Below are positions 18,372-29,938 of a stretch of DNA of 64,000 nucleotides, piece by piece (position 1 is the first letter of the stretch; every line of letters starts with the position of its first letter). The notes beneath the pieces were generated by a model that was not told where the DNA came from, did not search any database, and was given only the letters and a program-made list of their open reading frames with translations. The stretch covers positions 62,001 to 126,000 of the forward strand of contig NZ_JAKEEB010000007.1 in assembly GCF_021462825.1 (NCBI RefSeq). Reading direction: 5' to 3'. The position numbers were made by a program, and so were the translations under genes. This DNA is from Streptomyces glomeratus. Its GTDB lineage: Bacteria; Actinomycetota; Actinomycetes; Streptomycetales; Streptomycetaceae.

Positions 18372-19116
18372 CGGCCGGCTCCGCCCGTACCGCGCCGGAG
18401 CGTTTGCGGGCCGCGCGGCGGGCGATCGGCCCGTATGCGCCGCCCGCCATCACCAGCACCGCGCCCGCCGCGATCGTGCCGAGGATCAGCGACAGCGGCC
18501 CCGGAGAGGAGAGCGGGCCCAGTTCCTCGAAGCCGGTCGGGCGGGCCAGCATGCCGTTCAGGGGCCACACCACGGCGTCCACGCGGGCGTCCACCGCCTC
18601 ACGCCCCACCGTGCCGCTGAAGGCCTCCGTCAGGTGGGCCGTGGAGTCCAGGGAGCCGCTGCGCTCGTCGCCGAGCATGAACAGCCGGTCCTTCGGAACG
18701 GTGATCGTGGGGATGTTCCGGAACTCCGCGGCCTGGCCCTTGGCCAGGTACGACTCGTGGATCTCCTTGCCGTTCACGGTCAGCCGGCCGTCGGTGCAGC
18801 AGGCGACGGTGTCGCCGCCGACGGCCACGACCCGCTTGACCAGGGGCAGGTCGCCCCAGCTCTTCTGCCGGAAGACGACGACGTCGCCGCGCTTGACGTC
18901 GGCGCCGTCCACGCGCTGGGCGAGCACCCGGTCACCGGCGACGATGGTGGGCGACATGGAGTCGGTCGGCACGGTGTAGGGCTTGTAGACGATCGCGCCC
19001 CAGACGAACCCGCCGAGGAAGAGCACACAGCCGAAGGCCACGGCCAGCCCCGACAGCGTGCTGCCGAGCCGTCCGCGGCCCTCTTCCATACGGCCAGTAC
19101 GACCAGTCCCGCTCAT
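18361..19116 (-). CDS. type I signal peptidase (SipZ-like)
   Basis: Membrane Ser/Lys peptidase that removes signal peptides from exported proteins; 251 residues from ATG 19116, with GGGGAG seven bases upstream. A single N-terminal membrane segment (STLSGLAVAFGCVLFLGGFV) is followed by the Ser motif TDSMSPTIVAGDRVLAQ and the Lys motif LVKRVVAVGGDTV. Box E is FMLGDERSGSLDS. A C-terminal hydrophobic segment ends in a basic tail (RRAARKR), as in Streptomyces enzymes with two anchors. It is the last of four adjacent paralogues and overlaps the NUDIX gene. Confidence 0.93.
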   Translation of the reverse strand: MSGTGRTGRMEEGRGRLGSTLSGLAVAFGCVLFLGGFVWGAIVYKPYTVPTDSMSPTIVAGDRVLAQRVDGADVKRGDVVVFRQKSWGDLPLVKRVVAVGGDTVACCTDGRLTVNGKEIHESYLAKGQAAEFRNIPTITVPKDRLFMLGDERSGSLDSTAHLTEAFSGTVGREAVDARVDAVVWPLNGMLARPTGFEELGPLSSPGPLSLILGTIAAGAVLVMAGGAYGPIARRAARKRSGAVRAEPAGVR

Positions 19117-19194
19117 GCCAGTGCTCCCCAGGTCGGAGAATCGATCCCCGCGGCCGTCCGGGACCACGGGAGATCGGCGATCTGGGACGGCACC

Positions 19195-20151
19195 CTACCC
19201 GGCGGTACCGCCGCCGGGAACCCGAGGGTTTCCGGCGGTAAGGCGCGCGGTGAGGCGGCGCCTGCGCCACAGGACCAGCGGAAGGGCGCCCGTCAGGCCG
19301 AGGGCGGCGGGGGCCGTCACATCCAGGCCCTGCTCGAAGGTGTCCGGGATCGGCAGAGTGTTCCAGCGGGTCGGCGGCCAGGCGACGACGATGGCGCGGC
19401 CCACGACGTTCCCCACCGGCACGAAGCCCTGGTACTTGTCCTGCTGGTGGTAGCGGGAGTCCAGCGAGTTCTGCCGGTGGTCGCCCATGACCCAGATTTT
19501 GCCCGGAGGCACCGTGACCTTGAACTGGCCGCCCTGTTCGTCGACGCTGCACGGGGTGTTGCCCGGGTACACATACGGCTCGTTGAGCGGCTTGCCGTTG
19601 ACGATCAGGGGGCCGGTGTTCCTGCACTCGACGGTGTCGCCGGCGACCCCGACCACCCGCTTGATGAGGTCCTTCTCCTCCGCGGACGGCATCAGGCCGA
19701 TCCAGCTCAGGGCCGTCTGCAGGGCGTTGGGGGTCGCGGTGGGCTCACCCGCCAGCCAGTTGTCCGGGTCGTGGAAGACGACGACCTCGCCGCGGGTGGG
19801 CTGAGAGCCGAACCAGGGGGTCAGCTTGTCCACGAGGACGCGGTCACCCTGCTGGAGGGTGTTCTGCATGGAGTCCGAGGGGATCGAGAACGCCTGCACC
19901 AGGAACGTCTTGATCAGCAGCGCAAGGACCAGCGCGATGCCGATGAGGAGCGGAAGTTCCTTCCAGAAGGAGCGCTGCTTCGGCGGCTGGCGGGTCTGTC
20001 CGCCGCCGTCCTGGGCGACGCCACCGTCCGAGGGGTCACTCCCGGAGCCGGTGTTGTCGTCCGCGGCCGGGGCAGCCGCGTCGTCGGGTCGTTGCGGTCT
20101 CTCTTCGGGACCTTCGTGCCCGGACCGTGCGCCGACCGCCAATTCCCCCAC
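19195..20151 (-). CDS. type I signal peptidase (SipY-like)
   Basis: Paralogue of its neighbours with 318 residues. A long hydrophilic N-terminus precedes the membrane anchor (ELPLLIGIALVLALLIKTFL). The active-site Ser block is FSIPSDSMQNTLQQGDRVLV and the Lys block is LIKRVVGVAGDTVEC. The C-terminus has a second hydrophobic stretch and an RRRR tail. GTG 20151 is chosen because GAGGAG lies five bases upstream; GTG 20157 is too close to it. The gene begins inside the 3' end of the preceding signal-peptidase frame. Confidence 0.93.
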   Translation of the reverse strand: MGELAVGARSGHEGPEERPQRPDDAAAPAADDNTGSGSDPSDGGVAQDGGGQTRQPPKQRSFWKELPLLIGIALVLALLIKTFLVQAFSIPSDSMQNTLQQGDRVLVDKLTPWFGSQPTRGEVVVFHDPDNWLAGEPTATPNALQTALSWIGLMPSAEEKDLIKRVVGVAGDTVECRNTGPLIVNGKPLNEPYVYPGNTPCSVDEQGGQFKVTVPPGKIWVMGDHRQNSLDSRYHQQDKYQGFVPVGNVVGRAIVVAWPPTRWNTLPIPDTFEQGLDVTAPAALGLTGALPLVLWRRRRLTARLTAGNPRVPGGGTAG

Positions 20152-21124
20152 ATCCACTCCTCACTCCGTACCGCCGCCGGCGCCTGAGTCGGCGCAGGCC
20201 CACCACTCCCATAACGAGCGGGAGTTCCGCAGGGCTCGGGAGGGGGATCAATCCGTATCGATCCGCGGAGGCCACCCTATGCGACGGACCGAGCGCGGTG
20301 GTCGACCCGCTCGGCACGGACGCGTAAGTGTCTGGTTCCCTCAGACGTGTCCAGTGCCCGATGGGCCAGGCGATGACCATGGCGCGCCCGACGACGGACT
20401 TCTCCGAGACGGTCCCGCCGTACTTCTCCGTGCGGTGGTAGCGCGAGTCGGCCGAGTTGGCCCGGTGATCGCCCATGACCCACAGACGGCCCGGGGGCAC
20501 GGTCATGGAGAAGGCGAAGTCCGAAGGTTTGTTTCCCGGGTGAATGTACGGCTCGTTGAGGGGCATGCCGTTGACGGTGACGCGGCCCTGCGCGTCACAG
20601 CACTTGACGGTGTCTCCGCCGACCGCGACGACCCGCTTGATGAGGTCCTTGTCGTTGTCGGAGGGCAGCAGGCCGATCCAGGTGAGACCTTCCTTGATCT
20701 GCTTGACGACGACCGGGTCGTTCTTCTTGGTCGTCTTCTCGCCCGCGAGCCAGTTTCCGGGGTCCCGGAAGACGACGACGTCGCCACGCTGCGGCTTGGA
20801 GCCGAACCAGGGGGTGAACTTGTCCACGAGGACGCGGTCGCCGATCTGGATCGTGTTCTCCATGGAGCCGGACGGGATCACGAAAGCCTGCACCAGGAAG
20901 GTCTTCAGGACCAGGGCTATGAGGACGGCGACGCCGACGAGGAGGGGTATCTCCTTGGCCGCAGAACGCCTTCTCTTGCGCTTGACCTTGCGCTGGAGCT
21001 TGCGCCGCTCGGCGCGGCTGCGTCCGGTGGGGCCACTGCCGGCTGCGCGCCGTGCGCCGGTGGGCAGGAGATTCTGTGTGGCGGTGTCGGTCGGCAGGCC
21101 GCGCGGTTTGCCGCGGTTACCCAT
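20036..21124 (-). CDS. type I signal peptidase (SipX-like)
   Basis: Signal peptidase of 362 residues. A strongly basic cytoplasmic N-terminus (RRKLQRKVKRKRRR) precedes the anchor (IPLLVGVAVLIALVLKTFLV). The Ser motif is FVIPSGSMENTIQIGDRVLV and the Lys motif is LIKRVVAVGGDTVKC, with MGDHRANSADSRYH as box E. The C-terminal 40 or so residues are Arg-rich and overlap the next gene by about 115 bp, an unusually long overlap. ATG 21124 or GTG 21130 may be used. Confidence 0.92.
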   Translation of the reverse strand: MGNRGKPRGLPTDTATQNLLPTGARRAAGSGPTGRSRAERRKLQRKVKRKRRRSAAKEIPLLVGVAVLIALVLKTFLVQAFVIPSGSMENTIQIGDRVLVDKFTPWFGSKPQRGDVVVFRDPGNWLAGEKTTKKNDPVVVKQIKEGLTWIGLLPSDNDKDLIKRVVAVGGDTVKCCDAQGRVTVNGMPLNEPYIHPGNKPSDFAFSMTVPPGRLWVMGDHRANSADSRYHRTEKYGGTVSEKSVVGRAMVIAWPIGHWTRLREPDTYASVPSGSTTALGPSHRVASADRYGLIPLPSPAELPLVMGVVGLRRLRRRRRYGVRSGCGGIGGRRTVRARRSRRETATTRRRGCPGRGRQHRLRE

Positions 21125-21857
21125 GGGCACCGTCCGCCTTCTCCGGCGCGCCGGCCGCCGCGGCGGGTACGCGCGTGTAGGCGCCGGGGCGGGACAGTCG
21201 CCGGAGGTCCGCAGCGGGCCAGATCACCCAGTCGGCCCTGCCGATCACGGCGCCGAGCGGGATCATGCCGCCGCCCGGGGAGCCCAAGTGGTCACGGGAG
21301 TCACTGGAGTCGCTGCGGTGGTCGCCGAGCACGAAGAGGGTGCCGGCGGGCACGACGACGTCGAAGGGGACGTCGGATGGGCTGTTCCCCGGGTACAGAA
21401 ACGCCGACTCGTCGACCGACCGGCCGTTCACGTCGAGCCTCCCCTCCCTGTCGCAGCAGACCACATGGTCTCCCCCCACACCGACTACCCGCTTGATGTA
21501 GTCGGCGTTCCCGAAGTATCCGGTGCCGTCGAACACGACGACATCTCCCCGCTGCGGTTTCGATCCGAAACGGTACGCCAACTTATTTACGAGCACGCGG
21601 TCCCCAACCCTCAATCCGCGTTCCATCGAACCGCTGGGAATGTCGAAGGGCTGTACGACCCAGGTGCTGAGGGTGAGCAGGAAGAGCAGGCAGAGAAGGA
21701 CGGTCAGGGTGATCCGTCCGCCGGGCAGCCGGTCGGCGATCCGGGACACCGACGCGAAGCGCGACCGTCCCTCCGCACCCGGTGTGTCCGAGGTCTCCTC
21801 GGGGTCTTCCGGGCTGGAGGAGCGGCCGCGCTCCGTGTGCTGTGTCTCGGTGTCCAT
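21117..21857 (-). CDS. type I signal peptidase (SipW-like)
   Basis: First of four signal peptidases, 246 residues. The anchor is GRITLTVLLCLLFLLTLSTW, the Ser motif FDIPSGSMERGLRVGDRVLV, the Lys motif YIKRVVGVGGDHVVCC, and box E reads VLGDHRSDSSDSRDH. Its stop overlaps the SipX-like start by a few bases. It lies 45 bp after rplS on the same strand, so the cluster may be read from the trmD-rplS transcript. The names W to Z follow the order described for S. lividans and are inferred from position. Confidence 0.92.
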   Translation of the reverse strand: MDTETQHTERGRSSSPEDPEETSDTPGAEGRSRFASVSRIADRLPGGRITLTVLLCLLFLLTLSTWVVQPFDIPSGSMERGLRVGDRVLVNKLAYRFGSKPQRGDVVVFDGTGYFGNADYIKRVVGVGGDHVVCCDREGRLDVNGRSVDESAFLYPGNSPSDVPFDVVVPAGTLFVLGDHRSDSSDSRDHLGSPGGGMIPLGAVIGRADWVIWPAADLRRLSRPGAYTRVPAAAAGAPEKADGAHG

Positions 21858-21902
21858 CGGGGCCAGATGTTATCCGGCCCCGTCGGGGACCCCGGGAGGC
21901 GC

Positions 21903-22253
21903 TCAGTTCTCGCGCTTCTCCTTGATCTTCGCCGCCTTGCCGCGCAGCTCGCGCAGGTAGTACAGCTTGGCGCGGCGCACGTCGCCCTTGGTGACGAGCT
22001 CGATCTTCTCGACGATCGGGGTGTGCACCGGGAAGGTGCGCTCGACGCCGACGGAGAAGGAGACCTTGCGGACCGTGAAGGTCTCGCGCACACCGGAGCC
22101 CTGGCGGCGGATCACTACGCCCTTGAACTGCTGCACACGGGAGCGGTTGCCCTCGATGACGCGGACGTGGACGTTGACCGTGTCACCGGGGCGGAAGGCC
22201 GGGAGGTCGGTGCGCAGCGACGCGGCGTCGACGGAGTCGAGCAGGTGAGACAT
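21903..22253 (-). CDS. rplS: 50S ribosomal protein L19
   Basis: Large-subunit protein of 116 residues from ATG 22253 ([18 protein letters not shown]). Family blocks [35 protein letters not shown] and [14 protein letters not shown] are intact. The upstream 27 bases in frame are leader. It follows trmD as in the conserved rpsP-rimM-trmD-rplS arrangement, with a 135-bp gap. Confidence 0.97.
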   Translation of the reverse strand: MSHLLDSVDAASLRTDLPAFRPGDTVNVHVRVIEGNRSRVQQFKGVVIRRQGSGVRETFTVRKVSFSVGVERTFPVHTPIVEKIELVTKGDVRRAKLYYLRELRGKAAKIKEKREN

Positions 22254-22388
22254 TTCGTCTGCTTTCTTCGCCGATGCCACAGGTCATCGACGGAAGGTAG
22301 TTTGCGGTAGGAAGTCGCCGACCGGGTCGGGGCGGGCGTCGTGTCCCCCTGTGGCAGGGGCGCACGCCGGACCTCGGGCAACAGCCGC

Positions 22389-23225
22389 CTATTCTTCCAC
22401 GGCCGTGGCCCTGCGCCAAAATCGGCCGTGCGGTGCGCCCTGCGGGTCCGGTGCCCAGCCCAGAATGGAGAGCATCTCGCGGTCCTTCTTGTCGAAGGCC
22501 GAGGGCTCGCAGCGCTCGATCAGATCGGGCCGGTTGGCGGTCGTACGCCTCAGGGCCTCGTCCCGGCGCCAGCGGGCGATCCTGCCGTGGTGGCCGCTGA
22601 GCAGCACGTCGGGGATCCCGCGCCCGCGCCAGGCCGGCGGCTTGGTGTAGACGGGCCCTTCCAGCAGGTTCGCCATCGCGCCGGGCGCGAAGGAGTCGTC
22701 CCGGTGGGACTCGGCGTTTCCGAGGACGCCCGGCAGCAGTCGGGCCACCGCTTCGGTGATGACCAGGACGGCCGCCTCGCCGCCGGCGAGGACGTAGTCG
22801 CCGATGGAGACCTCGTACACGGGTATGCGGGTCGCGTACTCGTCGATGACGCGGCGGTCGATGCCCTCGTAGCGGGCGGGCGTGAAGATCAGCCACGGCC
22901 GCTCGGACAGCTCGACCGCGAGCTTCTGGGTGAAGGGGCGGCCGCTGGGCGTGGGGACGATCAGCGCCGGAGCGTGGGAGCCGGATTCGTAGCCGTCGCA
23001 CAGGACGGAGTCCAGGGCGTCGCCCCAGGGCTCGGTCTTCATGACCATGCCGGGGCCGCCGCCGTAGGGGGTGTCGTCGACGGTGTTGTGCCGGTCGTAC
23101 GTCCAGGACCGCAGATCGTGGAGGTGCACGTCGAGCTGTCCCCGCGCGCGTGCCTTGCCGACGAGGGAGACGTTCAGCGGTTCCAGGTACTCGGGGAAGA
23201 TCGTGACGACGTCCAGCCGCATCAC
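22389..23225 (-). CDS. trmD: tRNA (guanine37-N1)-methyltransferase
   Basis: SPOUT-class methyltransferase making m1G37 in tRNA, which prevents frameshifting; 278 residues. [20 protein letters not shown] begins the protein. The trefoil-knot region has [33 protein letters not shown] and [16 protein letters not shown]. The C-terminal domain has [19 protein letters not shown] 23225 overlaps the rimM stop (ATGA), so the two are coupled. Confidence 0.97.
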   Translation of the reverse strand: MMRLDVVTIFPEYLEPLNVSLVGKARARGQLDVHLHDLRSWTYDRHNTVDDTPYGGGPGMVMKTEPWGDALDSVLCDGYESGSHAPALIVPTPSGRPFTQKLAVELSERPWLIFTPARYEGIDRRVIDEYATRIPVYEVSIGDYVLAGGEAAVLVITEAVARLLPGVLGNAESHRDDSFAPGAMANLLEGPVYTKPPAWRGRGIPDVLLSGHHGRIARWRRDEALRRTTANRPDLIERCEPSAFDKKDREMLSILGWAPDPQGAPHGRFWRRATAVEE

Positions 23226-23764
23226 GCCTCGTCTCCCGAAACGTCGATCTCGGCCCGGTCGTCGATCAGCCCGGGCGGCGGGTCGATGACCGCCCGCTGC
23301 TGATCCAGGTCGATCTCGGTGACGATCTCCGCCACGAACGGGATCAGCACCTCGGTGCCGTCCGCGCGCTCGACCACGAACAGGTCCTGCGAGGGCAGGT
23401 GCGAGACCTCGGTGATGCGGCCCACCGGCACGCCGTCCCCGGTGACGACGTCGAGGTCGATCAGCTGGTGGTCGTAGTACTCGTCCTCGCCCTCGGGCAG
23501 CTCGTCCGGGTCGACCTCGGCGATCAGGAGGATGTTGCGGAGCGCTTCGGCGGCGTTGCGGTCGGCGACGCCCTCGAACCGCAGGAGCAGGTTGCCGCTG
23601 TGCACCCGGCCGGATGCGATGGTGAGCGGCCCCGCGGCGGCGGGATCGGTGGCGAGCACGGCGCCTGGCGCGAGCCTGAGTTCCGGCTCGTCGGTACGTA
23701 CCTCCACGGTGACCTCGCCCTTGATGCCGTGGGCGCGGCCGATCCGTGCGACTACCAGCTGCAC
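23222..23764 (-). CDS. rimM: 16S rRNA processing protein RimM
   Basis: Assembly factor for the 30S head, binding S19; 180 residues. The N-terminal domain starts [20 protein letters not shown]. The PRC-barrel part has [20 protein letters not shown] and [16 protein letters not shown]. It overlaps trmD by 4 bp and follows the KH-protein gene with an 83-bp gap. Confidence 0.95.
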   Translation of the reverse strand: MQLVVARIGRAHGIKGEVTVEVRTDEPELRLAPGAVLATDPAAAGPLTIASGRVHSGNLLLRFEGVADRNAAEALRNILLIAEVDPDELPEGEDEYYDHQLIDLDVVTGDGVPVGRITEVSHLPSQDLFVVERADGTEVLIPFVAEIVTEIDLDQQRAVIDPPPGLIDDRAEIDVSGDEA

Positions 23765-23847
23765 TTGTGAAGATCTCCTGTCGTCACGACGACGGGCCGG
23801 GGACGGCCCAGTGGCCCTCCCCGGCCCGAGCCGGTGCTGCGTTGCGT

Positions 23848-24087
23848 TCAGCGGACGTGGTCCACGTCGACGAGGTCGACGCGGACACCGCGGCCGCCGA
23901 TGGCGCCCACGACGGTGCGCAGGGCGCGTGCGGTGCGGCCGTTGCGGCCGATCACCTTTCCGAGGTCGTCCGGGTGGACCCGGACCTCGAGCACTCGCCC
24001 GCGGCGCAGGTTGCGCGAGGCCACCTGCACATCGTCAGGGTTGTCGACGATGCCCTTCACGAGGTGCTCGAGAGCCTCCTCGAGCAT
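23848..24087 (-). CDS. KH-domain RNA-binding protein (KhpA type)
   Basis: Small RNA-binding protein of 79 residues, a single KH domain with the GXXG loop as GRNG in [15 protein letters not shown]. It starts [20 protein letters not shown]. KhpA partners with KhpB/Jag in other Gram-positives. Here it sits between rpsP and rimM, two bases after the rpsP stop, so it is certainly part of that operon. Confidence 0.95.
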   Translation of the reverse strand: MLEEALEHLVKGIVDNPDDVQVASRNLRRGRVLEVRVHPDDLGKVIGRNGRTARALRTVVGAIGGRGVRVDLVDVDHVR

Positions 24088-24089
24088 GC

Positions 24090-24509
24090 TCAGGCCTCGG
24101 TCGACTCGGACTCAGCCGCGGCCTCGTCCTTCTTCTCGGCCTTCTTCTTCTGGGTGATCGCCTCACCCTTGCCCTCGTCCTCGCCGCTGAGGGCCTCGAA
24201 CGACGGACGGGCGGCCTTGGGCTCGGCCACCAGCAGCGGCGCCGGGGCGGGCTCGCCCTTGAACTTCTGCCAGTCGCCGGTCTTCTTCAGGATGGCGAGC
24301 ACGGGCTCGGTCGGCTGGGCGCCGACGCCGAGCCAGTACGCCACGCGCTCGGCGTCGACCTCGATGACCGACGGGTTGTACGTCGGGTGGTACTTGCCGA
24401 TCTCCTCGATCGCCCGGCCGTCACGGCGGGTACGGGAGTCGGCGACGACGATGCGGTAGTGAGGCGAACGGATCTTGCCCAGACGCTTCAGCTTGATCTT
24501 GACTGCCAC
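24090..24509 (-). CDS. rpsP: 30S ribosomal protein S16
   Basis: Small-subunit protein of 139 residues from GTG 24509 with AGGAG ten bases upstream. The core reads [39 protein letters not shown] and [12 protein letters not shown]. The C-terminal 55 residues are a charged Ala/Glu/Lys extension, usual in actinobacteria. It is the first gene of the rpsP-khpA-rimM-trmD-rplS series. An open frame extending to 24743 is upstream leader. Confidence 0.97.
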   Translation of the reverse strand: MAVKIKLKRLGKIRSPHYRIVVADSRTRRDGRAIEEIGKYHPTYNPSVIEVDAERVAYWLGVGAQPTEPVLAILKKTGDWQKFKGEPAPAPLLVAEPKAARPSFEALSGEDEGKGEAITQKKKAEKKDEAAAESESTEA

Positions 24510-24816
24510 GGGAGTGGGTTCTCCTGGATTGACGTGGTGGGGCACGGCGGGACGGCCGCGTGGGGCTGCGGTACCCGAGTGCCCGATGGACGCGTCAGCC
24601 GGAGGAGAGAGGGGTCCTGTGCGGCTGTCGAGTACAGCTAGCCATTCTGCCACACCATTCGGGGCGTCCTGAGCCGAGGGGGCTGGGGCGCGTGCGGGCA
24701 TGCCGAAGGAGCACCCGGCGCCGGGCCCCCGGGCGTGGGTCACGCCACCCGGCGCTCACTGGGTGCTTGGTCGCTGCGGACGGAGCCGAGCACGGCTGCC
24801 ACGAGCAGCCGTCCGT
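24510..24816. other. intergenic region upstream of rpsP
   Basis: This 307-bp stretch should contain the rpsP operon promoter and the 3' region of the next minus-strand gene. Complementary segments AGCACCCGGCGCCGGG and CCCGGCG...GGGTGCT around 24712-24763 could form a hairpin terminating that gene. I see no coding sequence. Confidence 0.45.
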
Positions 24817-25413
24817 TCAGCTCGCCGCCGCCCCCACCGGCTCGGGGATGCGGAACGGCTTGCCGCAGCCGCCGCACACGATCGGGGCCTGGGCCAGCAC
24901 CGACGGGACGACGCGGACATTGCGGCCGCAGTCGCAGACGGCCTTGACCCGGACGCCGCCTCCGGAGGAGCCGTGCCGCGCGGCAGGGCCCCGGAAGGTG
25001 CGGGCCGTGTCCGCGGCCGTCGCCGCCGAATGGGCCTTCAGCGCGCGCTGGAGCCGCTCCATGGTGGGACGGTAGCGCCGCTTCGCCTCGGGGCTGAGCG
25101 TGACCAGGGAGAAGCCGCTGCTCGGATGCGGCTCCTCGGGGTGGTCCAGGCCCAGCTCCTCGGCGATCGCGAGGAATCTGCGGTTGTGATAGCGGCCGGC
25201 GCGGGAGGTGTCGCGTACTCCGCGAGCGGCGGCGATGCCGTGGACTGCTTCATGAAGCAGTCGCTCGAATGAGAGTTCGTGCCCGCAGGCGGACGACGAC
25301 TCTCCGATCAGGGACTCGGGCGCGGCGAGATCCGGCAGTTCGGGGTGGTGCCGTTGAATGTCGGCCCACGCCTGTGCCAGCTCTGCGGCGAGAACAGGTG
25401 GTGTCGTGCTCAC
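24817..25413 (-). CDS. putative HEXXH zinc-peptidase-like protein with zinc ribbon
   Basis: Protein of 198 residues that I do not recognise by name. It has HEAVH at residues 54-58, within FERLLHEAVHGIAAARGV, resembling the zinc-binding helix of SprT/M-type metallopeptidases. A downstream YHNRRFLAIAEELGLDHPEE segment could supply a third ligand. The C-terminus has a zinc-ribbon pattern CDCG...CGGCG. There is no signal peptide, so it is cytoplasmic. The layout matches SprT-like proteins, which cleave DNA-protein crosslinks in other organisms, but that function is only a guess. It lies next to a decayed proS. Confidence 0.6.
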   Translation of the reverse strand: MSTTPPVLAAELAQAWADIQRHHPELPDLAAPESLIGESSSACGHELSFERLLHEAVHGIAAARGVRDTSRAGRYHNRRFLAIAEELGLDHPEEPHPSSGFSLVTLSPEAKRRYRPTMERLQRALKAHSAATAADTARTFRGPAARHGSSGGGVRVKAVCDCGRNVRVVPSVLAQAPIVCGGCGKPFRIPEPVGAAAS

Positions 25414-25672
25414 GTAATGACAACGAGCCTGGGGGCTCCCGTGTTCCTATTCCGGGGCATCCCAAATAATTTGCACGTACCAGTCAGTTGCCGCTGATGC
25501 GTCCTGACGAGGGCGGGTGCGCTGATCTGCGGAGAAGCCTCACAGCTCCTACCAACCCGGTGCGTAGTGACACGTACGGCCCGGCGCGTAGACGAAGTCC
25601 GCGCGCCGGGGCGGCTGGGCACTGCGGATGCGCAAGAGGCGTTTCGGTCGCTCTCCCGCTTCTGCTCGTACT

Positions 25673-26830
<1,158 letters not shown>

Positions 26831-26992
26831 GGCGCACGGACGGCTCACACGGAGTGCGTCGCAACCCCTGGACGCCACGACGGGCGCGGAGTTACCTGGC
26901 ATACGGGGGGGCACGGGGAAAGTGCGAGCGCACGTCACGGGGGCCACGGAACCGGACACAGCGACAACCGACGGCGGATTGGGGCGCTTTCG

Positions 26993-27853
26993 ATGACACC
27001 TACGCTCGCGGGGCAGCACCTCCCCCGCGCGGGGGCGGCTGCCCGCGTGGACCGGCGTGCACGCGCGCGTGACTGGGCCGAGATACAGGAGCGCATGCTC
27101 GTCCCGCTCTACGAGGCCGTCTACGACCGGCTCGGCGTGGGCGTGGGGACGCGGCTGCTGGCGCTCGGGTGCGGTACGGGCCTCGCCCTGCTGCTGGCCG
27201 CCTCCCGGGGCGCCGCGGTCACCGGTGTCGACTCCGGCGCGGACGAACGGCTGGCGCTGGCACGTGAGCGGCTGCGGTCCACGGCGCGGTGGCCACGCGC
27301 GCGTGCGGACTCACGGATCGTCGACGGCTCCCCACGGGACGCGGCACCCGCCCCCGGAGAGCGGGCGTACACCCTGCTGACCGCTTTCGGGCCGGCCGGA
27401 TATGCGGCCGGCCACGACGAGCACCTCGCCGGACAGCTCGCGGCGGCGGCACCGCTCGCCCGGCGCGGGGCCCCCGTGGTGCTCGCCGGATGGGGTCCGC
27501 CGGAACGGTGCAGCACCGTGTCGTTGCTCCGCGTCGCGACCAGGCCGGCCGACCACGGAGGCGATGCGGTTCGCCCGCGGCCCGCCGGGCGAGACGACCT
27601 GGAGGACACCGCACGCCGCTCGGGGCTCCGTCCGGACGGATCGGGGCGGGTCGCCTGCCCGTTCGGGTACGCCGACCTGGACAGCGCGGTACGGGGGATG
27701 CTGTCGACGGGGCTGTTCGACGCCGCGATCGACACGACGGACCCGGAGCAGGTCGGCAAGGAGCTGGCGGAGGCCCTGCACCCGCACCTGCGGGCGGACG
27801 GGACGGTGTGGATGCCGAACGTGTTCCGCTATCTGATCGCACGCGTCCAGTAG
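26993..27853 (+). CDS. SAM-dependent class I methyltransferase
   Basis: Methyltransferase of 286 residues from ATG 26993. Motif I is [17 protein letters not shown], with the acidic end of strand 2 in [19 protein letters not shown]. Later blocks ([20 protein letters not shown]) fit the family, but no motif fixes the substrate. The Shine-Dalgarno is weak. Open frame continues upstream to 26294 over the antisense of the proS remnant and should not be counted. It is convergent with ftsH. Small-molecule methylation is more likely than RNA methylation, but this is a guess. Confidence 0.82.
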   Translation: MTPTLAGQHLPRAGAAARVDRRARARDWAEIQERMLVPLYEAVYDRLGVGVGTRLLALGCGTGLALLLAASRGAAVTGVDSGADERLALARERLRSTARWPRARADSRIVDGSPRDAAPAPGERAYTLLTAFGPAGYAAGHDEHLAGQLAAAAPLARRGAPVVLAGWGPPERCSTVSLLRVATRPADHGGDAVRPRPAGRDDLEDTARRSGLRPDGSGRVACPFGYADLDSAVRGMLSTGLFDAAIDTTDPEQVGKELAEALHPHLRADGTVWMPNVFRYLIARVQ

Positions 27854-27890
27854 GGGACCGGGCGTCCCCGGGGCGACGGCCCGGGATCGC

Positions 27891-29822
<1,932 letters not shown>

Positions 29823-29854
29823 ACCTCGGACGGTACGTCACCCGGCCGGCCCCG

Positions 29855-29901
29855 GCACGCGCTGAGGGCGCCCCCGGGAAGGGGGCGCCCTCAGCGCGTG
29901 C
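29855..29901 (-). terminator. strong terminator hairpin after ffh
   Basis: Perfect 21-bp arms (29855-29875 and 29881-29901, beginning GCACGCGCTGAGGGCG) with loop GGGAA. It lies between ffh and ftsH on the minus strand and should terminate ffh transcripts. Confidence 0.85.
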
Positions 29902-29938
29902 GGCGGAGCCTTCGTGCGGGCCGGCCGGTGAGTCCGGG

